NCBI GenBank assembly: GCA_030667645.1 | Contig: DAOUVM010000096.1 | Coordinates: forward strand, 1 to 8,191 | Direction: 5' to 3' | Source: Ardenticatenales bacterium | GTDB taxonomy: Bacteria > Chloroflexota > Anaerolineae > Promineifilales > UBA4811 | Length of the DNA: 8,191 bases | In this document: one piece after another, positions 1-4,986 of the stretch | Layout: each line of letters opens with the position of its first letter | Numbering within the stretch: position 1 is the stretch's first letter | The notes under the pieces: model-generated | What the model saw: only the letters and a program-made list of their open reading frames with translations | What the model was told of the DNA's origin: nothing | The model's database searches: none | Translations under genes and position numbers: made by a program

Positions 1-556
1 CCAGGCGAGTCCCATAGCCCACAACCGTGAACTTGACCTTGTCGTTGCCACGGCCCAATGTTCCGTCCGCCTTTAGTTCGTCCAGCATCCCCAAATCGGG
101 CAGTGTCGCCGGCCCAAGGCGAATCTTGGGTTTCTTGGACAGGATCAGAACGCCCACCTCGTGCGGGTTCGACATCGAATCCCAACCGTAATCGGGATGC
201 GTGATGATATCGACCACATCAATGAACGGCCCGTCAAAGATGTTCTTGTGGTCAAAACTGACCTTCACGTTGTCGATGGAGGTCCCATCGTTCATGGCGA
301 AATAGTCAAACAGGATCTCCGTGCAATGCCCGGCCGTCAGGAACTGCTGATTCCCGATCCACGTGCCCGAGCAGATCTGAGAAACATCGCTGCCACTCAC
401 AACGACGATCGAGCCCACGTTCGCATACAGATTGCCGACGTCCTCTACACCCCAGGTAATCGCCAGGGCGGGGCCTACCCACACCGTCAGAACCAGCGCC
501 GCCAGCAGGCCTAAAACCAGCAGCGCCTTCCACCCGTGAATCACATTATCTCTCAT
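1..556 (-). CDS. Secreted trypsin-like serine protease, C-terminus cut by window edge
   Basis: Translating the minus strand from the ATG at 556 gives an open frame of 185 codons that runs off the left edge. Residues 11-27 are a hydrophobic signal core after Lys10, followed by an ALA cleavage site (30-32), so the product should be exported. The chymotrypsin-fold hallmarks are visible: a CSGTWIG strand, then LTAGHC with catalytic His77 and a Cys62/Cys78 pair that matches the His-loop disulfide. HEVGVLIL (132-139) fits the DIALL position that normally carries the catalytic Asp, but here it reads Glu133. VVGYG (178-182) matches the conserved GWG strand. The catalytic Ser would lie beyond position 1 and cannot be seen. 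Two ATGs lie in tandem (559 and 556); AGGAG at 562-566 is 5 nt from the second and 2 nt from the first, so I prefer 556. The protease could be inactive if Glu133 is not tolerated. The family call is firm; the substrate is unknown. Confidence 0.88.
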   Translation of the reverse strand, partial: MRDNVIHGWKALLVLGLLAALVLTVWVGPALAITWGVEDVGNLYANVGSIVVVSGSDVSQICSGTWIGNQQFLTAGHCTEILFDYFAMNDGTSIDNVKVSFDHKNIFDGPFIDVVDIITHPDYGWDSMSNPHEVGVLILSKKPKIRLGPATLPDLGMLDELKADGTLGRGNDKVKFTVVGYGTRL

Positions 557-611
557 CATCTCTCCTCTGAAATGGACCGCGAGATTGTGGCAAGAAGTCA
601 CACTCTCGGAA

Positions 612-639
612 ATCACAACTCACACAGTTTGGTTTTCAA
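612..639 (-). promoter_or_regulatory. Possible promoter of the protease gene
   Basis: On the minus strand a TTGAAA (634-639, five of six matches to the -35 consensus) is followed after 16 bp by TGTGAT (612-617, four of six matches to the -10 consensus). Transcription would start about 50 nt before the protease ATG. The match is moderate and could be chance. Confidence 0.3.
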
Positions 640-769
640 CACCACCTCCTTGCGCCCGAGTGGAGCGCGCCGCCAGACAGACAAGAGACCGTTCGCTTGG
701 CAGTTCCGCACTGCAGTGATGAACCGGCAAGGATTAGAATGCCCTGCCTCTATGTCTCTATCCGGCCGC

Positions 770-785
770 GGTGAGCTTTCTCACC
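770..785. other. Perfect 6-bp hairpin, CTTT loop
   Basis: GGTGAG and CTCACC pair perfectly around a four-base CTTT loop. No T-tract follows on either strand, so it is not a standard terminator. It stands just before the 11-bp direct repeat at 788-817 and may be part of the same small structured element. Confidence 0.45.
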
Positions 786-787
786 AT

Positions 788-817
788 CTCCGGGAGTCTG
801 CCTTACCTCCGGGAGTC
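788..817. repeat. 11-bp direct repeat pair CTCCGGGAGTC
   Basis: CTCCGGGAGTC occurs at 788-798 and again at 807-817, so the copies start 19 bp apart. Each copy contains CTCC and GGAG arms around a central G, a dyad that could be a protein-binding half-site or a very small hairpin. No gene start lies close by on either strand, so an operator role is not supported by context. Confidence 0.5.
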
Positions 818-1285
818 GCAGAACGACGCTCGCAATGCAGCCCCTCGCCACGCTCTGCTCATTCCTGATGAACCATTACAGCAAGGAATGTGTAAATATC
901 ATGCCAGCCCCTCGGCGGGTGCGGGACGTCCTCCACTCCGCCACCGATCCCCGATAACCTTCGCCGCAATCCCCTGGGCCGGAATCGAACGCAAAGGAGG
1001 CAGAGGCGGGAAGGGATGTGGTTGCGTCCGGGGAGGGCAATGAGCAGCCGCTTGGGGTTGCCCGGGCAGCAGGGGAGGTTTCATGGGCGGCTGCTGCAAG
1101 AATGACGGCCGAGGCAGGAGGCGAGAAGAACCGGCCGCTGCGGACGATATCAGCGGCGAGTACGGTGATCTCATCCAGCAGCAACCCGGCGGGGTCCAGC
1201 CCGGCCGGCCGAGGGGACGGTCCCCGCTGCCGGATGTTGGTGATCAACAGCACCGGGCCGACTATCAAGTCAGATCAGTATCTAT

Positions 1286-1375
1286 TCAACCTATTGCACG
1301 TCGGATGCGCAACACCGCCGCGAGCATCAACAAAGCGACACCAACCAGCACCGATGCAAGACCAAAGATACCCAT
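1286..1375 (-). CDS. 29-residue single-span membrane peptide
   Basis: This minus-strand ORF begins with ATG at 1375 and ends with TGA at 1286-1288. A strong Shine-Dalgarno GGAGG (1383-1387) sits 7 nt before the ATG, which is the best evidence that it is translated. Residues 3-22 form one uninterrupted hydrophobic helix rich in Leu, Val, Ala and Gly, followed by a basic end, RIRRAIG, as in inner-membrane small proteins with the positive end in the cytoplasm. There is no room for a signal peptidase product or a catalytic domain. I do not recognise a family. Likely roles for such peptides are binding and regulating a larger membrane protein, or acting as a type I toxin, but nothing here decides between them. 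No antisense RNA promoter was evident. The nearest intact minus-strand gene downstream is the protease, about 730 bp away, so it is probably monocistronic. Confidence 0.55.
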   Translation of the reverse strand: MGIFGLASVLVGVALLMLAAVLRIRRAIG

Positions 1376-1652
1376 GGCGAAACCTCCGCTACATTCTCCC
1401 GAGTACTCTATTACATCGGTGCAAGACCCGTGCCATTTTCCCGGCCGTCATTCACGATCAAGCACGCCGGGGCACAAGTCTGGCTCGGGACTGCGGGCCG
1501 GCGGAAATTGAGCCCTCCCCACCGGCGGGAGCGAATGATAGGGTGAGAACGTCGTCTTGCCTACTTTTCGACGCCCCCAATCGGAGGGTGTTGAAGCAGG
1601 GGCCTCAGTGACGAGCAAAGAGGCATTCCTTGTGCAACAGCGGACCTGGAGA
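1376..1652. other. Intergenic region with one long hairpin
   Basis: No coding sequence with a ribosome binding site or recognisable domain is seen between the small membrane ORF and the upstream element of the tRNA operon. The one clear structure is the hairpin at 1567-1595. The promoter of the small ORF should lie in the lower end of this stretch, but I could not find a convincing -35/-10 pair. Confidence 0.5.
1567..1595. other. 12-bp imperfect hairpin of unknown role
   Basis: The arms 1567-1578 and 1584-1595 pair over 12 positions with two G-U wobbles and one C-A mismatch around a 5-nt loop. There is no T-tract after it on either strand, so an intrinsic terminator is unlikely. On the minus strand it would lie in the leader region of the small membrane ORF; on the plus strand it lies about 60 bp before the upstream element of the tRNA operon. 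Confidence 0.4.
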
Positions 1653-1686
1653 GGGGACGGCGCCCGGCTCTTTATTGCACACTCTC
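1653..1686 (+). repeat. Promoter-upstream element, copy 1 (tRNA operon)
   Basis: This 34-bp stretch starts GGGGACGGCGCC and ends ACACTCTC. It matches 8158-8191 on the minus strand at 28 of 34 positions without gaps. It ends 10 bp before the predicted -35 hexamer of the tRNA operon, the same distance as in the kinase-ftsH promoter. It could be a regulator site, an UP-like element, or part of a dispersed repeat that carries a promoter. Confidence 0.7.
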
Positions 1687-1696
1687 AAACGCTCCC

Positions 1697-1725
1697 TTGT
1701 CTCCCCATTCCCCATATGGTAGAAT
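1697..1725 (+). promoter_or_regulatory. Sigma-70 type promoter of the tRNA-His/tRNA-Arg operon
   Basis: TTGTCT (1697-1702) and TAGAAT (1720-1725) are separated by 17 bp, and TGG just before the -10 makes it an extended -10 promoter. Transcription would start near 1732, a few bases before the mature tRNA-His. The position directly in front of a tRNA operon supports the call. Confidence 0.75.
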
Positions 1726-1736
1726 AATGGCAACCT

Positions 1737-1810
1737 GGTGACTGTGGTGGAGTGGTTAACACGTCCGGTTGTGGCCCGGAAGACCGAGGGTTCAAGTCCC
1801 TCCAGTCACC
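1737..1810 (+). tRNA. tRNA-His(GTG)
   Basis: The acceptor arms GTGACTG (1738-1744) and CAGTCAC (1803-1809) pair fully. The extra 5' G at 1737, written G-1, faces discriminator C1810; this G-1/C73 pair is the identity mark of tRNA-His. The anticodon loop TTGTGGC sits in a perfect TCCGG/CCGGA stem, giving anticodon GTG at 1771-1773. The T arm GAGGG-TTCAAGT-CCCTC is standard. The 3' CCA is not encoded, so it must be added after transcription. It is the first gene of a two-tRNA unit; 43 nt separate it from tRNA-Arg. Confidence 0.96.
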
Positions 1811-1823
1811 CTCCAGCGAATCC

Positions 1824-1845
1824 GGCCAAACGAATACCGTTGGCC
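1824..1845 (+). other. Hairpin between the two tRNAs, likely processing spacer
   Basis: GGCCAA (1824-1829) pairs with TTGGCC (1840-1845), with two further CG pairs possible inside past a bulged A. There is no T-tract, and a tRNA follows directly, so it is more likely a spacer hairpin of the dicistronic precursor than a terminator. Confidence 0.45.
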
Positions 1846-1853
1846 AGTACCCT

Positions 1854-1929
1854 GCCCGCATAGCTCAACGGACAGAGCGTCAGTCTTCGGAACTGCAGGT
1901 TGGGAGTTCGAGTCTCTCTGCGGGCGCCA
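1854..1929 (+). tRNA. tRNA-Arg(TCG)
   Basis: Acceptor arms GCCCGCA (1854-1860) and TGCGGGC (1919-1925) pair fully, followed by discriminator G1926 and an encoded CCA (1927-1929). The D stem is GCTC/GAGC. The anticodon loop CTTCGGA gives anticodon TCG (1887-1889), which reads CGA and probably other CGN arginine codons. The T arm is GGGAG-TTCGAGT-CTCTC with one G-U pair. The first pair of the anticodon stem (T27-C43) is a mismatch; the other four are canonical. Unlike the neighbouring tRNA-His, this gene encodes its CCA. No separate promoter is needed, as it lies 43 nt after tRNA-His. Confidence 0.95.
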
Positions 1930-1937
1930 CGATTACG

Positions 1938-1970
1938 AAAGCGTGACCAAGACCTGGTCACGCTTTTTCT
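1938..1970 (+). terminator. Intrinsic terminator of the tRNA operon, shared with the convergent gene end
   Basis: Arms 1938-1949 and 1955-1966 form a perfect 12-bp stem, AAAGCGTGACCA with its complement, around a 5-nt AGACC loop. The plus strand continues with a T-run (CTTTTTCTTT), so it is a strong terminator for the tRNA transcript, 8 nt after the CCA of tRNA-Arg. Read on the minus strand the same stem ends the oxidoreductase transcript, but its T-run is short (TTT) there, so termination in that direction is probably weaker. Confidence 0.92.
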
Positions 1971-3949
1971 TTGGCCTCGAGAGCGGCCGCCTGGTGGGGG
2001 GAAAGCTGCCGGGGGACCGCTTCCGGACCGGCCAAGAAGGCTTCCCGGATACCGGCCGCGATCTCATCCCAGTAGGCACGCGCAGCCGTCCACTTGTCAC
2101 CGCGGAAGCGCCGGACCCACCGATGCAGGTCGGGATCGTCCAGACCCATCTCTGCCCAGCGCTCCAGGTATTGGTGAACAATGTCTACTATTCGCTCGCT
2201 CTCCCAAAAGACAGCATCATCCCCCTGAGACTCGTAGATCTGTCGGGCGAGTTCGAACTGGTGCGCCTCATAGTTCACGTCAATGTCATAGTGCGCCCGG
2301 ATCACATCGTCGACAATAGCCTCCACCCACTTGCGGTGAAAACGGCAGGCGCCAGAGTTCTCGCTGAACAGTTCATAGACCATCCGGTGGACATTTCTCC
2401 AACCCAGTTTGCGCGGAGAGACAAAATCCACTCCATAGTAGCAAAAGTATTTGCCCATGATCGGCATGGGACTCAGCATGCCGGGTGCCCAGTACTGATT
2501 GGGCGCCAGCCCTCCGTTCTCACCGTGAGGAATGTAGGCTGCGCGATCGACGGTCCGCGTACCGTACGCGGCATCCAACCAGCGGGCGGCAGAACGCATC
2601 CCGCTTCGGAACGGCGCTCCAGCCGGCCTGAGCAGAATCATGTCCACAATCGCTTCCGCATAATCCGCGTTACGGGCCGAATCCTCAACCACATCAAAAG
2701 CCTCACTGCCGGCGGCAAAGCCAAAGCGCAGCGTATCGGCCGGCGGCAACCCAAGCTCCCCCGGCGGGATCAGCCCATCGCGAACAAGCTCCATGAGCCA
2801 GCTAATGGTGCTGCCTATCTGAATGGCGTCCAGGCCCATCGCGTCCACGGTATGATTGATCCGCTCGGCGGCCCGTTGGTCAAAGATGCCGCACAGTGGG
2901 CCGAGCGCCTGGTAGGGTTCGTAATCCTTTTTATAGTGGCGGTGCAGTTTCTTGCAGACAACCGGGCAGGGTTCGCCGCAGTGGTAAAAGCTCCTGGTCT
3001 TGATCGTCTGTTCATTGAATTGCGCCAGGTAATGGTCTAGGATCAGTTGCTGATGTTGCCGGCGCCGGGCAAGAGACGGCTGATACACCGAGCCATAGTT
3101 GAAACTATAGAGTGAATCATCGGCGGTAGTCATATTGACGCCAAATGTCCCGCCGGTTTCAAACTCGGGCACATAGCGATACTTGGTAGTGACTGCGATA
3201 TCTGTCTTGATCGCCTTTTGCCCAAAGTGCTCCAGGAAATACCCGTCGATCTCCTGCGAGTTCTTGAGATCGGGATCGATCCAGTCACCGCCAAAGATAC
3301 AGGCTGCGACGCGGTGCCGCTGCAGCAGGCGCGAGCCCAGCCCGCCGCGGCCGGCCCAGTCAACGACCGGTGTGATCTGCCCCTTTTTTACGTGGCTCGA
3401 GCCTATGATCCCCTCGTTGGTATGGCGGGCAGCCGGCCCAACGGCGAAAACGCGCATCCAGTCGTCGTGGTACTCGGCGCCGTAACGATCGAACACCGCC
3501 TGCTGTAGCGCAAAGAAACCAATCCGCCCGGTCCCGTCCGCGGCCGCATAACTCGCCCAGACAACATCCGGATCGATGGGCTCAAACCGAACCTCTATCT
3601 CCCCATTCCGGTGGTTGAGTACCAGCACCGAGTCAGTATCACAACGGCCGCGCAGGCAAAAGAAATCCACGCCGACCCGGTGACTGACAAAGGCCCCGCC
3701 CCCCAGGCTAGAGATGTAGAATCCCTCCCAGGCAGGCGACCAACCCGTAAAGACCAACCGGCGGGTACCCGGGATGCTAGAGCCAGCCAGAGGCCCGCCT
3801 CCCCAGCAAAAGCTGTCCGGATCCTCCCGGTATCTGATCCAGCCATGGTCCACCGGCCCAATGATGCGATCGTCCACAATGCGACGAATCTCGAATTCGC
3901 CTGTGGCGGCGCAGATGATCAGCTCGCGCTGCATCAGTCTATGCGACAT
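1958..3949 (-). CDS. Tungsten-type aldehyde:ferredoxin oxidoreductase family protein (divergent)
   Basis: A 663-residue protein with the AOR-family layout. The N-terminal pterin-binding part includes WGGGPLAGSSIPGTRR (49-64), SSLGGG (80-85) and GRGGLGSRL (200-208). The iron-sulfur site is CGEPCPVVC (Cys324, 328, 332) with a fourth Cys535 in SGACRFH. DAMGLD (369-374) matches the family DxxGLD pterin motif. Family members hold a bis-pterin tungsten cofactor and a 4Fe-4S cluster, and usually oxidise aldehydes to acids with ferredoxin as acceptor in the cytoplasm. Three points are odd: the first cysteines are spaced Cx3C, not Cx2C; the second DxxGLC motif reads ENSGAC (530-535); and the usual GGRGLGA near the N-terminus is absent. 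The true substrate may therefore differ. The ATG at 3949 has no clear Shine-Dalgarno, and the predicted leader is only about 17 nt. It is divergent from the DUF6125-like gene. Its TGA lies inside the tRNA terminator. Confidence 0.88.
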   Translation of the reverse strand: MSHRLMQRELIICAATGEFEIRRIVDDRIIGPVDHGWIRYREDPDSFCWGGGPLAGSSIPGTRRLVFTGWSPAWEGFYISSLGGGAFVSHRVGVDFFCLRGRCDTDSVLVLNHRNGEIEVRFEPIDPDVVWASYAAADGTGRIGFFALQQAVFDRYGAEYHDDWMRVFAVGPAARHTNEGIIGSSHVKKGQITPVVDWAGRGGLGSRLLQRHRVAACIFGGDWIDPDLKNSQEIDGYFLEHFGQKAIKTDIAVTTKYRYVPEFETGGTFGVNMTTADDSLYSFNYGSVYQPSLARRRQHQQLILDHYLAQFNEQTIKTRSFYHCGEPCPVVCKKLHRHYKKDYEPYQALGPLCGIFDQRAAERINHTVDAMGLDAIQIGSTISWLMELVRDGLIPPGELGLPPADTLRFGFAAGSEAFDVVEDSARNADYAEAIVDMILLRPAGAPFRSGMRSAARWLDAAYGTRTVDRAAYIPHGENGGLAPNQYWAPGMLSPMPIMGKYFCYYGVDFVSPRKLGWRNVHRMVYELFSENSGACRFHRKWVEAIVDDVIRAHYDIDVNYEAHQFELARQIYESQGDDAVFWESERIVDIVHQYLERWAEMGLDDPDLHRWVRRFRGDKWTAARAYWDEIAAGIREAFLAGPEAVPRQLSPHQAAALEAKEKA

Positions 3950-3972
3950 GGTTGCACCCGGTCCATCTGCGC

Positions 3973-4001
3973 ATTATAATCGATGTGCGCGTCAAGCGAT
4001 C
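3973..4001 (-). promoter_or_regulatory. Candidate promoter of the oxidoreductase gene: perfect -10, weak -35
   Basis: On the minus strand a perfect TATAAT lies at 3973-3978, giving a start near 3966 and a leader of about 17 nt. At 17 bp upstream the hexamer is only GATCGC. Better -35 words exist at wrong distances: TTGACG (3990-3995) at 11 bp and TTGACA (4005-4010) at 26 bp. A strong -10 with a poor -35 next to a repeat suggests an activator-dependent promoter. Confidence 0.5.
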
Positions 4002-4053
4002 CGGTGTCAAGCCGGGATGCAGCTCCACAAGCGGACGAATGATACCATCTCCC
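3995..4053 (+). repeat. Imperfect direct repeat, copy A (oxidoreductase side)
   Basis: This stretch begins AGCGATCCGG and ends CCATCTCCC. It pairs with 4084-4140 through three conserved blocks: AGCGATC, TCAAGCC-[GT]-GGATGC (4007-4020 and 4097-4110) and TGAT-ACCATCTCCC (4040-4053 and 4125-4140), the second copy carrying two extra bases, GT, after TGAT. It covers the -35 region of the oxidoreductase promoter. Confidence 0.65.
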
Positions 4054-4083
4054 CATTCAACCAGCCTGTTCATTCGCGGCATG

Positions 4084-4140
4084 AGCGATCTCCGGATCAA
4101 GCCTGGATGCCAACCTAATCTATGTGATGTACCATCTCCC
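4084..4140 (+). repeat. Imperfect direct repeat, copy B (DUF6125 side)
   Basis: Second copy of the element at 3995-4053, in the same orientation, about 90 bp further on. It ends 7 bp before the predicted -10 hexamer of the DUF6125-like gene, so it covers that gene's -35 region. The middle of the element has diverged by small deletions while the outer blocks are conserved. Confidence 0.65.
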
Positions 4141-4153
4141 AGTGTACTAGAAT
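4124..4153 (+). promoter_or_regulatory. Candidate promoter of the DUF6125-like gene
   Basis: TAGAAT (4148-4153) is a good -10 hexamer and predicts a start near 4160, just before the Shine-Dalgarno. The best -35 is GTGATG at 4124-4129 with an 18-bp spacer, only three matches to consensus. Like the divergent promoter, it has a good -10 and a weak -35 that overlaps the repeat. Confidence 0.4.
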
Positions 4154-4171
4154 CAGCGAGAGGAGCAACTC

Positions 4172-4678
4172 ATGTTTGATGCATTCACACGACAAGAGCT
4201 GGAGGGAATGCTGCGGGACGCAGCCCTGAACTGGCTGACCCACGACGGACTCTGGTTCCTGGCGGCCGAGGAAGCGCATGGTACGCCGGCCGCCATTGAG
4301 CTGGACAAGCAAGCGTGGGAAACCTTTACCGTTATTGAGGCGAAACGAATCATAAAGCGGCACGGCATCCAACCGGGCGGCGGCATACCGGCATTGGCCA
4401 AGGCACTCGACTGCCGGCTCTATGCCTTTATCAATCAGCAGGAGATTGTCGAGCGGAGCGACAATCGGCTGATCTTTCGAATGAACAAGTGCCGGGTGCA
4501 GACGGCCCGCCAACGCAAAGGGCTGCCGGATTTTGCCTGCAAGCCAGTTGGGCTGGTAGAGTACACAGGCTTTGCCCGCACCATTGACCCTCGCATCCAA
4601 ACCCGCTGCATCGCTTGCCCGCCGGACGCTCATCCGAGCGAGTGGTATTGCGCCTGGGAGTTTACTCTGGAGGAATGA
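4172..4678 (+). CDS. DUF6125 family protein (ATC-hydrolase-like)
   Basis: A complete 168-residue protein starting at ATG 4172 with AGGAG (4161-4165) 6 nt upstream. Its pattern matches the family I know as DUF6125: NWLTHDGLWFLA near the N-terminus (20-31), FTVIEAKRI (52-60), FRMNKCRVQ with Cys107, RKGLPDFACKPVGLVEYTGF (115-134) with Cys123, then CIACPPD (146-152) and WYCAW (158-162). This family is distantly related to L-2-amino-thiazoline-4-carboxylate hydrolase, but its reaction is not established. The six cysteines, two in a Cx2C pair, could bind metal or serve in catalysis. There is no signal peptide or membrane segment, so it should be cytosolic. It is divergent from the oxidoreductase with a shared, duplicated control region, which hints at a joint pathway. 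The family match comes from memory of the sequence pattern; the function is unknown. Confidence 0.82.
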   Translation: MFDAFTRQELEGMLRDAALNWLTHDGLWFLAAEEAHGTPAAIELDKQAWETFTVIEAKRIIKRHGIQPGGGIPALAKALDCRLYAFINQQEIVERSDNRLIFRMNKCRVQTARQRKGLPDFACKPVGLVEYTGFARTIDPRIQTRCIACPPDAHPSEWYCAWEFTLEE

Positions 4679-4693
4679 GCGAACAAGAGAATT

Positions 4694-4729
4694 CCGCAGA
4701 GGATGCGATCATGATGCATCCTCTTGCGG
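4694..4729 (+). terminator. Long hairpin after the DUF6125-like gene
   Basis: CCGCAGAGGATGC (4694-4706) pairs with 4716-4729 over 13 bp with one bulged base and a 9-nt loop. It begins 15 nt after the TGA of the gene. No T-tract follows on either strand, so it may work with Rho or protect the 3' end instead of terminating alone. Confidence 0.55.
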
Positions 4730-4777
4730 CCGGTGCAGTTGACAGCGTTCAGTGAGGGGGTCGTAAAAGCACCTTAT

Positions 4778-4805
4778 CAAAAACAACTTGCGGTCTTGTG
4801 ACCGC
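4778..4805 (-). terminator. Likely intrinsic terminator of the kinase-ftsH operon
   Basis: Read on the minus strand, GCGGTC and GACCGC (4790-4805) form a perfect 6-bp GC-rich stem with an ACAA loop. It is followed by AAGTTGTTTTTG, an imperfect but T-rich tail. It lies about 180 nt after the ftsH stop codon and no other gene ends between them. Confidence 0.6.
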
Positions 4806-4807
4806 TC

Positions 4808-4850
4808 TACTCGTGAATCACCGTTGAAAACGGAAAGTCATTCCTTATCG
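4808..4850. other. Nested inverted repeats in the ftsH 3' region
   Basis: ACTCG and CGAGT enclose TGA/TCA and an inner CCGTT-GAA-AACGG hairpin (4821-4833), so the stretch can fold as one branched stem on either strand. It adjoins the terminator hairpin at 4790-4805. It may simply be part of the ftsH 3' untranslated region; a small RNA is possible but not shown. Confidence 0.35.
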
Positions 4851-4887
4851 AGTGCAAAGGGCCCGCGGCGGTGGGATATGGCAACCG

Positions 4888-4944
4888 GGCTGGGCCTGGA
4901 GGGGTATGCGCCCCAGCCCAGCCGCCTCTAGTTGAATCTAGCGG
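4888..4944. other. Two hairpins directly after ftsH
   Basis: At 4888-4923 GGCTGGGCCTGG pairs with CCAGCCCAGCC with one bulged base. Next to it, GCCG and CTAG at 4921-4931 pair with CTAG and CGGC at 4938-4944 and the base before, with a 3-nt bulge. Neither is followed by a T-run on the minus strand. They lie 43-100 nt after the ftsH stop and probably stabilise the 3' end of the message. Confidence 0.45.
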
Positions 4945-4986
4945 CAGCGCCGACAAAGGGCGTCTGGTCCGCTCTTCGACGCCCCT

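Larger units (their letters stand above)
560..1285. other. Gene-poor region without a convincing coding sequence
   Basis: About 700 bp between the protease start and the small membrane ORF. Open frames exist on both strands, as expected in GC-rich DNA, but none has a ribosome binding site, a recognisable domain or a protein-like composition throughout. What can be seen is a perfect hairpin at 770-785, an 11-bp direct repeat at 788-798 and 807-817, a CATTCC/GGAATG inverted repeat (860-865 and 885-890) and a GGGGACGGTCCCC dyad at 1213-1225. A minus-strand frame from a TTG at 1268 to 876 looks protein-like only over its first 55 or so residues; it may be gene debris. Confidence 0.6.

Noticed and set aside
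161..514. A 117-codon plus-strand open frame at the left end.
   Set aside because: It is antisense to the protease reading frame, which has a signal peptide and protease motifs, so it is a shadow.
600..607. Another ACACTCTC octamer, as in the promoter-upstream element.
   Set aside because: It has no GGGGACGG part, faces away from the protease gene, and a single 8-base match in 8 kb on two strands is easily chance.
986..999. A T-arm-like word (GTTCGATTCCGGCC on the minus strand), suggesting a tRNA remnant.
   Set aside because: The flanks cannot pair into a T stem and no acceptor or anticodon arm is present, so it is chance similarity.
1213..1225. A third possible copy of the promoter-upstream element, starting GGGGACGG.
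   Set aside because: Only the first eight bases match; the rest lacks ACACTCTC and no promoter follows. It is better seen as a simple 13-bp dyad, GGGGACGGTCCCC.
876..1268. A 130-codon minus-strand open frame starting at TTG.
   Set aside because: There is no Shine-Dalgarno, the start is TTG, and after about 55 residues the composition becomes Pro/Ser/Ala-rich without pattern. It matches no family I recognise. It could be a gene remnant, but the evidence does not support calling it.
1018..1611. A 197-codon plus-strand open frame across the gene-poor region.
   Set aside because: It runs antisense through the small membrane ORF, has no ribosome binding site and its composition looks like the complement of GC-rich non-coding or opposite-strand sequence.
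1769..3040. A 423-codon plus-strand open frame.
   Set aside because: It overlaps both tRNA genes and the terminator and is antisense to the oxidoreductase; a real gene there is not credible.
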